DNA of 64,000 nt from Ancylobacter novellus DSM 506 (GCF_000092925.1 NC_014217.1:186001-250000); one strand, 5' to 3'; counted from the stretch's first letter, positions 1 through 9,081 are shown. The notes: generated by a model from the letters alone, not told the origin. Numbers and translations: made by a program.

Positions 1-238
1 CGGTGGTGAGGATGGCGAGTTCCGACAGGCGCGGTGGCAGGCCGGTGCGGTAGCGGCAGAAGGCGCCGAGCGCCTGCGCCGTCTCCGCGAGTTCCGGGCT
101 CTCGACATAGATGTGGAACGGCGCCGGCACCGCCCCGGCGCGCGGGCGGCCGATCTCCTCGAAGATGCGGCGCTGCGCGGGGTCGAGGTGGGCGGGATCC
201 AGCTCGCGATAGCGGGGGGCGGCGGTGAGGTCGTCCAT
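1..238 (-). CDS. Carboxymuconolactone decarboxylase-like protein (partial, 3' end outside window)
   Basis: Only the first 79 codons are in the window. The protein opens MDDLTAAPRYRELDPA, then has QRRIFEEIGRPRAG and a region ending in FCRYRTGLPPRLSELAILT. That last stretch is the usual start of a carboxymuconolactone decarboxylase/AhpD-type helical fold. The catalytic part lies beyond the window edge, so decarboxylase and peroxidase-like roles cannot be told apart. The ATG at 238 is only 9 bases after the stop of the Gfo/Idh/MocA gene, so it is probably the last gene of an operon starting at the flavin reductase. The family call rests on the N-terminal half only. Confidence 0.7.
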   Translation of the reverse strand, partial: MDDLTAAPRYRELDPAHLDPAQRRIFEEIGRPRAGAVPAPFHIYVESPELAETAQALGAFCRYRTGLPPRLSELAILTT

Positions 239-247
239 CCCGGCTCC

Positions 248-1270
248 TCAGGCGCTGGCCGCGAGGGCGGGGCGGTCCGCCTCGACCTTCACCGGCGCGT
301 TGGTGGCCACCGAGCGGCAGATCGCTTCCAGCACCGCGATGTTGCCGACCTTCTGCTCGTCCGTGAACACATAGGGCGTGCCGGATTCGATCGAACGTGC
401 AAAGGCTTCGAGATTGGCGCGCACCGTGTCGGTCCATTCGTAGTCGCGCACCTCGCGCCGGCCGTCCTTGTGCTGGAGGGTCAGCGTCGTCGGGCCCGGC
501 GTATCGGGATGCGTATGGTTGCGCGCCTCGACCCAGGCATCGGTGCCGAACACGGTGATGCCGATATAGAGCGGCGTCACCAGGATGGCGTTGAGATAGC
601 CGGTGGCACCGGAGGCGAAGCGGGTATGCACGGACACGACGTCGCCGTTCGGCCGGTCGGTGGCGCGGGTGGCGGTGCTGGCATAGACCTCGTCAATGGG
701 CCCGAACAGCTCGATGAAGCCGTCGGTCAGATGGATGCCCATGGCGGTCATGCCGGCGGCGGGCGCGTCGACCGTGGAGGCACGCCAGTCGGTCTTCGGC
801 ACGGCGGCGAGCTTGTCGTGGCTGAAATTCGCCTCGACATGCATGATCGTGCCGAGCGCGCCGGACTGCACCAGGCGCTTTATCTCCAGCATGGCCGGCT
901 CGTAGCGGCGCTCATGGCCGATGCCGAGCTTCACCCCGGCGGCGCGGCAGGCGGCGACCGAGCGCTCGGCGTCCGCGCGGGTGAGCGCCAGCGGCTTCTC
1001 GCAGAAGACGTGCTTGCCGGCGCGGGCGGCCATCGCGACCTGGGCGGTGTGCAGCGAGTGCGGGGTGCAGAGGATGACCGCGTCGATCGAGGGATCGTTC
1101 AGCACGTCGTCCCAGTCGGTCGTCAGCGGAATGCCGTGCTCGGCGGCGAAGGCGCCTTGAGCGTCCGAGGTGTCGATGGCGGCGACGATGCGCAGCTCGT
1201 CGGAATCCGCCATGCGGCGGATCATGTGCTTGCCCCACCAGCCGAGGCCGGCGATCGCGGCGCGGATCAT
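248..1270 (-). CDS. Gfo/Idh/MocA-family NAD(P)-dependent oxidoreductase
   Basis: This 340-residue protein has an N-terminal Rossmann fold with GLGWWG at about residues 8-13. The family's EKP motif is at 91-93, with Lys92 as the expected catalytic or structural lysine. A C-terminal alpha/beta domain typical of glucose-fructose oxidoreductases and inositol dehydrogenases follows. The ATG at 1270 is preferred over upstream in-frame starts because GGGAGGACAC lies just before it and the upstream residues are proline-rich and unlike the family. It sits between the LLM monooxygenase and the carboxymuconolactone-decarboxylase-like gene on the same strand. The substrate is probably a cyclic polyol or an oxidised ring product, which is inference. 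Confidence 0.88.
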   Translation of the reverse strand: MIRAAIAGLGWWGKHMIRRMADSDELRIVAAIDTSDAQGAFAAEHGIPLTTDWDDVLNDPSIDAVILCTPHSLHTAQVAMAARAGKHVFCEKPLALTRADAERSVAACRAAGVKLGIGHERRYEPAMLEIKRLVQSGALGTIMHVEANFSHDKLAAVPKTDWRASTVDAPAAGMTAMGIHLTDGFIELFGPIDEVYASTATRATDRPNGDVVSVHTRFASGATGYLNAILVTPLYIGITVFGTDAWVEARNHTHPDTPGPTTLTLQHKDGRREVRDYEWTDTVRANLEAFARSIESGTPYVFTDEQKVGNIAVLEAICRSVATNAPVKVEADRPALAASA

Positions 1271-1316
1271 GTGTCCTCCCTTGCCGCCTTGGCCGGCGGC
1301 TCTTGGTCGTTGAACG

Positions 1317-2417
1317 TCATTCGGCGGCGGCGGAGCGGCGGCCGGCATTCACCGCCGGCATCACCTTTTCCGCCATGAGCTCCAGGGAACGTATGGCGAG
1401 GCCGCGATCTGCCCAGTCATGGCCGGCATAGAGCAGGGTGCCGAACTCGCCGATCTCGTCCTCGAAGGCGGCGAGCTCGTCGGCGACCTTGTCGGGCGTG
1501 CCCCAGATGACGAGGTCGGCCAGCACGCTCTCTACCGTCACCGAACTGTCCGGCGCGCTCTGGTCGCGCTTGAACAGGTTGGCGCGGCCATTGCCGACCA
1601 ACTTGGTCGCCAGTGAGTTGTAATAGGCATAATAGGGGCTGCCGGGCTCGGTGGCGTAGCGGCGGGCGGTGGCGAGGTCGTCGGCGACGAAGATGCTCTT
1701 GGCGACGCGCCAATTGGCGGGATCGGCCGGGCGCCCGCCCTTCTCGCAGCCTTCGACATATTTCGGCCAGTGGGTCTTCACCCAGACCGGCAGCAGGAAG
1801 TTCGCCGAGATCGGATCCCAGCCGCGGATGGCCGCCTCGGTGACGCCCTTGGAGAAGGGGGCGACGGCGGTGACGACGATGGGCGGGTGCGGGCGCTGAT
1901 ACGGCTTGTGGATCGCACCCTGGCCGAGCGCGGGGATGTTCGTGCGCTCGGTGGTGATGGTCCAGTGCTTGCCGACCCGCTTGTAGGGCGGCTCCTCCGA
2001 CCAGATGGCGAGGACGTGGTCGATCGCCTCGACGAACATCTCGGTGCGGTCCTTGTCGAGATTGCCGAACACCTCGGCATCCGAGAGCAGGCCGCCGGGG
2101 CTGATGCCCATCAGGTAGCGACCCTCCGCCATGTGGTCGAGCATCGCCACCTCGCCGGCGACGCGGGCGGGGTGCTGGTTTGGCAGGTTGATGGTGCCGG
2201 AGCCCAGCTTGATCGTGCTGGTCTCGTTGAGCAGCCAGGCGATGAAGATCAGCGAGGAGGTAATGGTCTCGGCGCCGTCGGTGATGTGCTCGCCGAAGAA
2301 GCCCTCGCAGAAGCCGAGCTTCTCCGCGATGAGGCAGAATTCCCGGTCCTCCTGCAGCGTCTCGGCCAGCGGGCGGTGCAGCGGGTGGATCGGCATGGTG
2401 AAGAAGCCGAGTTTCAT
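1317..2417 (-). CDS. LLM-class (luciferase-like) flavin-dependent monooxygenase
   Basis: The 366-residue protein starts MKLGFFTMPIHP and follows the bacterial luciferase TIM-barrel pattern. Segments include FFGEHITDGAE, IKLGSGTINLPNQHPARVAGEV and LMGISPGGLLSDAEVFG, which line the flavin pocket in this family. The start at 2417 overlaps the flavin reductase stop by four bases (ATGA). That coupling strongly suggests the two form a two-component monooxygenase in which the reductase supplies reduced FMN. Related enzymes attack nitrogen heterocycles, sulfonates or aminopolycarboxylates; the sequence alone does not choose among these. Confidence 0.9.
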   Translation of the reverse strand: MKLGFFTMPIHPLHRPLAETLQEDREFCLIAEKLGFCEGFFGEHITDGAETITSSLIFIAWLLNETSTIKLGSGTINLPNQHPARVAGEVAMLDHMAEGRYLMGISPGGLLSDAEVFGNLDKDRTEMFVEAIDHVLAIWSEEPPYKRVGKHWTITTERTNIPALGQGAIHKPYQRPHPPIVVTAVAPFSKGVTEAAIRGWDPISANFLLPVWVKTHWPKYVEGCEKGGRPADPANWRVAKSIFVADDLATARRYATEPGSPYYAYYNSLATKLVGNGRANLFKRDQSAPDSSVTVESVLADLVIWGTPDKVADELAAFEDEIGEFGTLLYAGHDWADRGLAIRSLELMAEKVMPAVNAGRRSAAAE

Positions 2418-2971
2418 GAGGCGCGCTCCCGGTTCGCGGAATGGTCGTTTATCGGCGGGTCCGACGGCAGCAGCGCGGGGCTGCACAGCGCGCCGGTGGC
2501 GAAGATCAGCGGCTCGCCGTCGCGATGGGTGGCCCGCAGCACCCGGCCGAGGAAGATCAGATGGTCGCCGGCCTCGATCACCTGCTCGGTGCGGCATTCG
2601 AAACGGGCGATGGCGTCCTCGATCAGCGGCGCGCCGTGGTCGCCGATGCGGTGCGGCACCACGTCGAACTTGTCGGCATGCGGGGTCGCGAAGTGCCGGC
2701 ACAGATGCTTCTGGTGCGTGCCGAGCACGTTGACGGCGAAGTGCCCGGCGGCGGTGAAGCTCGACAGCGAGGGGGCCTGCCGCCGCAGGCTCCACAGCAC
2801 CAGCGGCGGATCGAGCGAAACCGAGGAGAAGCTGTTGGCGGTCAGGCCTTCGAGCTTGCCGTCGGCCGTGCGCGTGGTGACCACGGTGACGCCGGTGGCG
2901 AAACGTCCGAGCGCCCGCCGGAAATGGCCGTGATCGTCGCTCGATCGGAAATCGATGACATGTTCGCTCAT
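2414..2971 (-). CDS. Flavin reductase, HpaC/RutF-like partner of an LLM monooxygenase
   Basis: The 185-residue protein carries the flavin-reductase FMN-binding split-barrel pattern. It has ALGRFATGVTVVTTRTADG near residue 20, GLTANSFSSVSLDPPLVLW at about 42-60, and a later FECRTEQVIEAGDH segment. It would reduce free FMN with NAD(P)H for the monooxygenase encoded directly downstream with a four-base overlap. No strong ribosome-binding site precedes the ATG at 2971. The gene is divergent from the LysR gene at 3042 across a 70-base gap that must hold both promoters, so LysR control of this operon is likely. Confidence 0.9.
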   Translation of the reverse strand: MSEHVIDFRSSDDHGHFRRALGRFATGVTVVTTRTADGKLEGLTANSFSSVSLDPPLVLWSLRRQAPSLSSFTAAGHFAVNVLGTHQKHLCRHFATPHADKFDVVPHRIGDHGAPLIEDAIARFECRTEQVIEAGDHLIFLGRVLRATHRDGEPLIFATGALCSPALLPSDPPINDHSANRERAS

Positions 2972-3041
2972 GGGAAAAGCTTAGGGCGCGACCCGTCGCT
3001 GCCGAAATGATATGATCTGCTCGTCTCCATCAGGAAACGTA

Positions 3042-4016
3042 ATGGCGATGAGCACTACGCTGCGCGATGTCCGGCTGTTCGTGGCTGCCTATGAGGAGCG
3101 TTCCTTCACGGCGGCGGCGGAGCGGGAGAATGCGACGCAGTCCGGCGTCTCCCAGCACATCCGCAAGATCGAGGACCGTTTCGGGGTGAAGCTCTTTGCG
3201 CGCGGCGGCGGCTCCGTGCAGCCGACGCCGGCGGGGGAGAGCTATTATCGCCACTGCATCGAGCTGCTGCGGCTCAACGAGATGGCGAACCGCTCGGTGG
3301 GACGCTTCGGCGCCGGGCTCGACGGCGAGATGGTGGTGGGGCTGATGCCGACCATGACGCGCTCGGTGCTGGCGCCGGCGCTGGCACGCTTCGTGGCCCT
3401 GCACCCCAATGTCGGGGTGCGGATCTGGGAGGCCTATTCGGCCAACCTCACCCAGCAGGTGCGTGCGGGCGAGCTCGCCTTCGCCATCGTGCCGGCCTCG
3501 ACCGGGACGGTGGGCGTGAAGACGACGCGCTTCGCCTATACGCCGGAGGTGCTGGTCTCCGGCGCCGCGGCAGGGCGGGAGCACATGAAGGCGCTGCGGC
3601 TCGTCGATCTCGGCCCGCTGAAGGTGGTGGTGCCGAGCGCGCAGAATGCCCGGCGCGCCAGTATCGAGACCTATCTCGCCTCCAATGGCGTGGCGGTGGA
3701 GCGGCGGCTCGAACTCGACGCGATGATGGGCACGCTCGACTTCGTCGCCTCCACCGACTGGGTAGCGATATTGCCGGGACTGATGATGGCGGAGGAGGCG
3801 GCGCGGCCGGTATCGCCGGGCACGCTGCGGCGCTTCACCGTCAACCCGATCGCCGATCCGCCGCTCGGCATGGACCTCGTGCGGATCGAGCCGGCCCGAC
3901 GGCCGCTGAGCCCGGCCGCGGCCGCCTTCCTCGACGTGCTGGCCGACGAGACGGCGCGGGTCGGCGGCGTGTGGGGCGAACGGGCCGGGCTCTACGAGGA
4001 GGCCGGCGTGTCGTAG
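3042..4016 (+). CDS. LysR-family transcriptional regulator
   Basis: The 324-residue protein has the N-terminal winged helix-turn-helix of the family (LRDVRLFVAAYEERSFTAAA, then QSGVSQHIRKIEDRFGVKLF). A periplasmic-binding-protein-like effector domain starts near residue 95. The ATG at 3042 is chosen because AGGAAAC lies just upstream; an in-frame ATG at 3012 lacks a site. It is divergent from the flavin reductase operon and its 3' end overlaps the convergent cupin gene by 25 bases. It probably senses a ring-cleavage or pathway intermediate and controls one or both minus-strand operons. Confidence 0.92.
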   Translation: MAMSTTLRDVRLFVAAYEERSFTAAAERENATQSGVSQHIRKIEDRFGVKLFARGGGSVQPTPAGESYYRHCIELLRLNEMANRSVGRFGAGLDGEMVVGLMPTMTRSVLAPALARFVALHPNVGVRIWEAYSANLTQQVRAGELAFAIVPASTGTVGVKTTRFAYTPEVLVSGAAAGREHMKALRLVDLGPLKVVVPSAQNARRASIETYLASNGVAVERRLELDAMMGTLDFVASTDWVAILPGLMMAEEAARPVSPGTLRRFTVNPIADPPLGMDLVRIEPARRPLSPAAAAFLDVLADETARVGGVWGERAGLYEEAGVS

Positions 4017-4450
4017 TGCCCGCCGCTCATCGTGCCGTCCGCGGCCTTGCCGGCGATGCCGTGCGTGGTGTCCTTCACCACGAAGAACACCACGTCCTCC
4101 TCGGGCAGAGCGATGGTGTAGTGGGTGACGTTCGGCGGGAAATAGATGAGCGTGCCGGGCCCGGCGATGCGCTCCGGCTCGCCCTCTATGTTCACCCGGA
4201 GCCGGCCCTGCACGACATAGTTCCACTGCTCGTTGGGGTGCGAATGCGGGCGGGCGCCGGTGCCGCGCGCCTTTCGCATCAGCCCGCACTGGGTGCGGAT
4301 GCCCTCCACCACGCTGCCTATCGCGGTGGAGTAGCCGGGACCACCCTCGATGGCCGAGAGCGCGTCGAGCTGGAACAGATAGGCGCCGTCGCCGGCCTTG
4401 AAGGCGCCCTCGTTGATGGTCCCGCGTTCGGTGGCGGCGGGGGCGGACAT
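3992..4450 (-). CDS. Cupin-domain protein
   Basis: The 152-residue protein is a single small cupin. RPHSHPNEQWNYVVQGRLRV is cupin motif 1, with two His and a Gln in place of the usual Glu, and YFPPNVTHY is motif 2. It could bind a divalent metal and act as a dioxygenase, isomerase or ligand sensor. A good ribosome-binding site (CAGGAGACACGCC) precedes the ATG at 4450. It is the last gene of the minus-strand run from the tripartite transporter and ends inside the 3' end of the convergent LysR gene. Confidence 0.8.
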   Translation of the reverse strand: MSAPAATERGTINEGAFKAGDGAYLFQLDALSAIEGGPGYSTAIGSVVEGIRTQCGLMRKARGTGARPHSHPNEQWNYVVQGRLRVNIEGEPERIAGPGTLIYFPPNVTHYTIALPEEDVVFFVVKDTTHGIAGKAADGTMSGGHYDTPASS

Positions 4451-4468
4451 GGCGTGTCTCCTGCGATT

Positions 4469-5563
4469 TCAGAGGCGGTCGTCGAGCGGCGGGATGGCGA
4501 GGGACGTGGCGAGCTCGTCGAGCTGGCGGCGTAGCGGCGGCGCGATCGGCACGCCGTCGCGGGCGCGCGTTTCCCTCAGGGCGGCACGGCGGTCGCCGGG
4601 GATGCGCACGCCCTCCGTGCCGGGCAGCGGCGCGTCGGCACGCAATCCGTTGAGCTGTTGCGCGAGCAGGGCGGCGAAGGCCTCCGGGCGCATGAAGCGG
4701 GCGACGTCCAGCGCCAGGAGGAAATGCCCGGTATTGGTCTCGGTCGAGGAATCGGCGTTGAAGTCGACCACCTCGCTGCCGAAGGCGGCGCCGTTCAGCG
4801 TGCCGGCAAGCAGGCCGAGCATGAGGGCGAGGCCGGAGCCCTTATGGCCACCTATGGGCAGCAGCAGGCCCTCGCCGCTGCGCTTCGGGTCGGTGATGGC
4901 GCTGCCATCCTGCTTGCTGACAAGCCAGCCCTCGGGGAGCGGGATGTCGTTCAGCACATGCTTCTTGACGGTGCCGTAGGAGACGACCGTGGTGGCGATG
5001 TCGAGCAGCACCGGCGGCGCGTCCTCGCCCGCCGGGATGGCGATGGCGAGCGGGTTGGTGCCGAGCAGCGAGGAGGTGCCGCCCCAGATCGCCATGTGGT
5101 TGGAGCTTGCCACCACCGAATAGATGCCGACCATGCCGCGCCGCGCCAGCATGTCGACATAGAGCGCGGCGGGACCGGCATGGTTGGAGCGGCGCACGCC
5201 GACCCAGGCGACGCCGATCTCGCGGGCGAGGGCGACGGCATGCTCCACCGCCACGCTCATCACCAGATGGCCCATGCCGTTGTCGCCGTCGACGAGGGCG
5301 ACGCCGGGGGCGGCGCGCTCCACCTCGATCCGCGGGGTGGGGTTGACGCCGCCGCCCTTCAGCCGCCGCACATATTGCGGCAGGCGAAAGATGCCGTGGC
5401 CGTCGGCGCCGGTGAGATCGGCCTCGACCATGAGGCGCGCGACGCCCCTGGCATCCTCGGGCGGCAGGTCGCAGGCGCGCATCGCGTCGGCGATGAGGCC
5501 TTCGAGCGCGGCGGAGGGGAGAGAGGCGGCGGCGCCGGGCTCCGGCTTCACGGCGGCGTTCAT
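4469..5563 (-). CDS. Ldh-family (malate/L-lactate/ureidoglycolate-type) NAD(P) dehydrogenase
   Basis: The 364-residue protein belongs to the LDH2/MDG2 family, unrelated to classical lactate dehydrogenase. ADGHGIFRLPQYVRRL is near residues 53-68, VRRSNHAGPAALY carries the catalytic-type His128, and a conserved IPIGGHKGSG-like segment is also present. Members reduce or oxidise 2-keto or 2-hydroxy acids such as malate, sulfolactate, delta-1-piperideine-2-carboxylate or ureidoglycolate. The ATG at 5563 overlaps the stop of the upstream cupin by four bases, so the genes are translationally coupled. The substrate is not clear. Confidence 0.9.
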   Translation of the reverse strand: MNAAVKPEPGAAASLPSAALEGLIADAMRACDLPPEDARGVARLMVEADLTGADGHGIFRLPQYVRRLKGGGVNPTPRIEVERAAPGVALVDGDNGMGHLVMSVAVEHAVALAREIGVAWVGVRRSNHAGPAALYVDMLARRGMVGIYSVVASSNHMAIWGGTSSLLGTNPLAIAIPAGEDAPPVLLDIATTVVSYGTVKKHVLNDIPLPEGWLVSKQDGSAITDPKRSGEGLLLPIGGHKGSGLALMLGLLAGTLNGAAFGSEVVDFNADSSTETNTGHFLLALDVARFMRPEAFAALLAQQLNGLRADAPLPGTEGVRIPGDRRAALRETRARDGVPIAPPLRRQLDELATSLAIPPLDDRL

Positions 5564-5970
5564 CGGCCGTTCCCCGCATGCTCGGAAGCGATGGAACGGG
5601 TCTCGCCGGTCGCGGCCATGGTGCGGGTGGCGGCGACGTCGGCATAGGTCCAGAAGATGGCGAGCGGCGCGCTGTCCGAGGCGTTGCGGAAGCGGTGCGG
5701 CACGTCCGGCGGGATCCACGTGGTGTCGTGCGTCTTCAGCTCGTGGGTGACGCCGTCGATCTCGAACACCGCGTCGCCTTCGAGGATGATGACGCTCTCC
5801 TCGCAATTGTGGCTGTGCAGCGGGATGCTCGCGCCGGGGCCGAAGCGGGTGATGCCGTTGAGCAGCTTCTGCGAGCCGAGCTCGGCGGTGACGAGGCGCA
5901 CGGTGCGTGCGCCGCCGCCGCGCTCGGTGACGGGCAGCTGGTCCGGGCGGAGGATGGCCGCGTTGCTCAT
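5560..5970 (-). CDS. Cupin-domain protein, second in the cluster
   Basis: The 136-residue single-cupin protein has PLHSHNCEESVIILEGDA as motif 1, with His, His and Glu metal ligands, and WIPPDVPHRFRN as motif 2 with the last His. It is more canonical than the cupin at 3992-4450. Both its ends overlap neighbours by four bases (ATGA), which places it firmly inside the amidohydrolase-cupin-Ldh operon. A role as a small metal-dependent dioxygenase or a tautomerase-like step between those enzymes is inference. Confidence 0.82.
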   Translation of the reverse strand: MSNAAILRPDQLPVTERGGGARTVRLVTAELGSQKLLNGITRFGPGASIPLHSHNCEESVIILEGDAVFEIDGVTHELKTHDTTWIPPDVPHRFRNASDSAPLAIFWTYADVAATRTMAATGETRSIASEHAGNGR

Positions 5971-6992
5971 GCGCGCACCGCCTTCCGCTCTGCCGCGGAC
6001 AGGCCGAACCAGCCGGCCGCCGTGCCGCCGAGGATCGCCGCCTCCTCAGCCGGGGCGAGGCCGGCGGCGCGCACCTGACGGGCGCCCTCCAGCGTGCCCA
6101 TGTCGAAGGGATAGTCGCTGCCGAGCAGCACATGGCCGGCGCCGAAGGTGTCGGTGAGATAGCGCAGCGCCGGTCCGAAATGGGTCAGCGTGTCGAAGTA
6201 GAGGCGGCGGATCGAAACCTCCGGGCTCTCCTTGATGAGGCGCCGGCATTCCGGCCGCTCCTTCCAGCCATGGATCATCCGGCCGGTCTGGAAGGGCAGG
6301 AAGCCGCCGCCATGCACGAGGCAGATCCTGAGATCGGGATAGCGCTCCAGCACGCCGCCGAAGACGAGCGAGGCCGCCGCGATGGTGGTCTCCAGCGGAT
6401 TGCCGATGAGGTTCTTCAGATAGAACTCCTTCGTCCGCTCCCCCGCCGCCGTCTTCTGCGGGTGGATGAGGATGAAGGCGCCGAGCTCCTCGGCGGTGGC
6501 CCAGAGCGGCTCCAGCGCCGGATCGTCGAGGTTGCGGCCCTCGATATGCGAGCCGATCTGCGCGCCCTTGAGGCCGAGCCTGGTCACGGCGCGGCGCAGT
6601 TCGTTCGCCGCCCGCGCCGGGTCCTGCATGGGCAGCGTCGCGATGCCGAGGAAGCGCGAGGGATGGCGGCGCACAAGGTCGGCGATGGCCTCGTTCTGGA
6701 TCTGGCACAGCGCGGCGGTGAGCGCAGCCTCGCGTTCATAGAGGAAGGTCTGCGGGCAGTTGGACAGCACCTGCAGGTCGAAGCCGGCATGGTCGAGGTC
6801 GGCGAAGCGCCTGTCGAGGTCCCAGCCGCCACGCGGGAAGGGCCGCTGCACGATGTCGCCGACCTTCAGCACGCCGCCCTCGGCGTCGACCTCGGACAAG
6901 GTCGGGCCGATCTCGGGCGCCTCGCGGCGCATGCGGGCCATCATCTCCTCGGTGAGGATATGGGCGTGGACGTCGATCACGGGAGCATTCAT
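5967..6992 (-). CDS. ACMSD-like amidohydrolase (putative metal-dependent decarboxylase or hydrolase)
   Basis: The 341-residue TIM-barrel protein matches the amidohydrolase-2/aminocarboxymuconate-semialdehyde decarboxylase group. The metal site appears as DVHAH (His9, His11), ILIHP (His177), LVHGGGF (His227) and GSDYPFDM (Asp293). Family members decarboxylate aromatic acids such as gamma-resorcylate or ACMS without redox cofactors. The protein at 21812-22903 is a clear relative, sharing GNPLETT, HGGGFLP and DYPxDM. It is the first enzyme after the transporter genes and overlaps the following cupin by four bases. Confidence 0.88.
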   Translation of the reverse strand: MNAPVIDVHAHILTEEMMARMRREAPEIGPTLSEVDAEGGVLKVGDIVQRPFPRGGWDLDRRFADLDHAGFDLQVLSNCPQTFLYEREAALTAALCQIQNEAIADLVRRHPSRFLGIATLPMQDPARAANELRRAVTRLGLKGAQIGSHIEGRNLDDPALEPLWATAEELGAFILIHPQKTAAGERTKEFYLKNLIGNPLETTIAAASLVFGGVLERYPDLRICLVHGGGFLPFQTGRMIHGWKERPECRRLIKESPEVSIRRLYFDTLTHFGPALRYLTDTFGAGHVLLGSDYPFDMGTLEGARQVRAAGLAPAEEAAILGGTAAGWFGLSAAERKAVRA

Positions 6993-7001
6993 GCGCGTGT
7001 C

Positions 7002-8531
7002 CTAGTCGGATGAGTGGGACAGGGCCTCCTCCACGCCGGCGCGGCGGGCCGCGCGGCGGGCGAGGAGAAAATTGAACAATGGAAGGGCGAGCGAGACGAG
7101 CACCAGCAGCGCCAGCACGGCGGAGAGCGGACGCTCGACGAAGATCGCCGGGCTGCCTTCCGAGAGCATCAGGCTCTGGCGCAGCGAGCTTTCCATCAGC
7201 GGCGCCAGCACCACGGCGAGCACCAGCGGCGCGCGCGGAATGTCGGCGCGGATCATCAGGTAGCCGACCATGCCGAAGAACAGCGTCAGCCCGACATTGA
7301 ACAGGCTGAGGCTGATGGCATAGGCGCCGACCAGCGACACGACGAGGATGCCCGGCGCGAGATAGGAGTAGGGGATGCGCAGCACGCTGGCGAAAAGCGG
7401 GGCGAGCGGCAGGTTCATCACCAGAAGGATCACATTGCCGACGAACATCGAGGCGATGAGGCCCCAGACGAGGTCGGCCTGCTCGGTGAGTAGCATCGGG
7501 CCGGGGCGGATGCCGAGCAGGACCAGCGCCGCCAGCAGAACCGCCGTCGAGGCGGAACCGGGAATGCCGAGCGCCAGCATCGGCACCATGGCGCCATGGG
7601 CGGCGGAGTTGTTGGCGGATTCCGCCGCCGCCACGCCGTCGAGCGCGCCATGGCCGAATTTCTCGGGGTGCGGGCTCACTTTCTTCTCGACGATGTAGGC
7701 GAGCAGCGCCGCCACCGTCGGCCCGGCGCCGGGCATCAGGCCGATGACGAACCCGACGAGGCCGCCGCGCAGCATCGCCATGCGGCACTCGGCCCAGTCC
7801 TTGCCGGTGAGCCACATGTCGCGAAGGCGGGTGCGCACCGCCCGGCTCGCCTGCGTCTGCTCCATCGAGACCAGGATCTCGGCGATGCCGAACACGCCGA
7901 TGGCGACGGGCAAGAAGTCGATGCCCTCCAGCAGCTCCAGCGAGCCGAAGGTGAGGCGCGAGGTGCCCTGGATGGGATCGGTGCCGACGAGGGCGATCAT
8001 CAGCCCGAGGGTGGCGCCGATCATCGCCTTGACCGCCGAGCCGGTGCCGAGGCTCGCCGTGGCGGTGATGCCGAGCAGAGCGAGCAGGAAATATTCCGGC
8101 GCCGAGAAGCCGAGCGCGAAGGCGCTGAGTATGGGGGTGAGGAAGGCGAGGGCGGTGACGGCGCCGATGCCGGCGAGGAAGGAGCCGATGGCGGCGGCGG
8201 CCAGCGCCTGTCCGGCGCGTCCCTGCCGGGCGAGCTGGTTACCGTCCACCGCGGTCATCACGCTCGCGGCTTCGCCGGGCACGTTCACCAGCACCGAGGT
8301 GAGGGTGCCGCCATACATGCCGCCATACATGATCCCCGAGAGCATCACCAAGGCAGTGACGGGCTCCAGCCCGAAGGTGACGGGCAGCAGCAGCGCCATG
8401 CCGGCCGAGGGGCCGATGCCGGGCAGGGCGCCGATGAGCTGGCCGAGGGTGACGCCGATGAGCACGAACAGGAGGTTCGTCGGTGTCATCGCGACGGAAA
8501 AGCCGTGGGCGAGGGAGGCGAGGGCGTCCAT
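7002..8531 (-). CDS. Tripartite tricarboxylate transporter, large membrane subunit (TctA type)
   Basis: The 509-residue, very hydrophobic protein carries both family signature loops. GALPGIGPSAGMALLLP is near residue 35, and a second copy, GLMPGAGPTVAALLAY, is near 265. It has about ten to twelve membrane segments. With the small membrane subunit (8547-8999) and the periplasmic binding protein (9082-10104) it forms a cation-driven importer for carboxylates. It starts at 8531 with GGGAG upstream. The gene order C-B-A followed by catabolic enzymes suggests uptake of the pathway's carboxylic-acid substrate. Confidence 0.95.
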   Translation of the reverse strand: MDALASLAHGFSVAMTPTNLLFVLIGVTLGQLIGALPGIGPSAGMALLLPVTFGLEPVTALVMLSGIMYGGMYGGTLTSVLVNVPGEAASVMTAVDGNQLARQGRAGQALAAAAIGSFLAGIGAVTALAFLTPILSAFALGFSAPEYFLLALLGITATASLGTGSAVKAMIGATLGLMIALVGTDPIQGTSRLTFGSLELLEGIDFLPVAIGVFGIAEILVSMEQTQASRAVRTRLRDMWLTGKDWAECRMAMLRGGLVGFVIGLMPGAGPTVAALLAYIVEKKVSPHPEKFGHGALDGVAAAESANNSAAHGAMVPMLALGIPGSASTAVLLAALVLLGIRPGPMLLTEQADLVWGLIASMFVGNVILLVMNLPLAPLFASVLRIPYSYLAPGILVVSLVGAYAISLSLFNVGLTLFFGMVGYLMIRADIPRAPLVLAVVLAPLMESSLRQSLMLSEGSPAIFVERPLSAVLALLVLVSLALPLFNFLLARRAARRAGVEEALSHSSD

Positions 8532-8546
8532 GGGAAAGCTCCCGCT

Positions 8547-8999
8547 TCAGATGCCGAAGGGACCGGCGGGCAGCGCGATGCCGAGCCACGCGATGAACAC
8601 GCCATAGACCAGGGAGATCACCACCGCCGTGGCGAACAGGCTCGGGACGACGGGACGCCGCTCAATGCCGAGAAGCAGGAGGAGGCAGAGCAGGGCGCTG
8701 GCGGAGAGGAAGCCGATGAGCGGGATGAGTAGCACCATCAGCCACAGGCCAGCGACGAGGGCGGTGACGCGGGCGATCCCCCGCCGGTCGGGGAATTGGT
8801 GCGGCTCGCTGCCGTCCTCCGCCAGAGTGGCGACGAAAAGGGCGATGGCGAGGATGATGCCGATCGTTGCCACCCAGAAGGGTGCGAAGGCGGAGCCCGG
8901 CGCGAAATCGGCCCAGTAGGGCAGGTCCCAGGTGCCGAGCAGCACGCCGGCCGAGAGGGCGAACAGCGCCAGGGCTACGATGAAATTGGTGACACGCAT
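8547..8999 (-). CDS. Tripartite tricarboxylate transporter, small membrane subunit (TctB type)
   Basis: The 150-residue protein has four predicted hydrophobic segments, at about residues 5-22, 37-56, 75-102 and 115-140. These match the four-helix TctB fold. The start MRVTNFIVALALF at 8999 is chosen because the longer in-frame N-terminus is serine- and proline-rich without membrane character. It lies 15 bases upstream of the large subunit and 82 bases downstream of the binding protein. TctB members vary widely in sequence, so the call rests on size, topology and position. Confidence 0.9.
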   Translation of the reverse strand: MRVTNFIVALALFALSAGVLLGTWDLPYWADFAPGSAFAPFWVATIGIILAIALFVATLAEDGSEPHQFPDRRGIARVTALVAGLWLMVLLIPLIGFLSASALLCLLLLLGIERRPVVPSLFATAVVISLVYGVFIAWLGIALPAGPFGI

Positions 9000-9081
9000 G
9001 CCGATCTTCAGTCTTCCCAGACCTACGCGGGACGGGTGACGGAAGGAGGCGGACCGAAGGACGGCCCGCCTCCTGTAGGGA

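Noticed and set aside
113..1378. Long plus-strand open frame opposite the Gfo/Idh/MocA gene
   Set aside because: It is a GC-driven antisense shadow with no ribosome-binding site and Arg/Gly/His-rich composition. The minus strand encodes a clear enzyme family.
7596..8732. Long plus-strand open frame opposite the TctA and TctB genes
   Set aside because: The translation is rich in Gly, Glu, Asp and His without any motif, the usual antisense image of a membrane protein.
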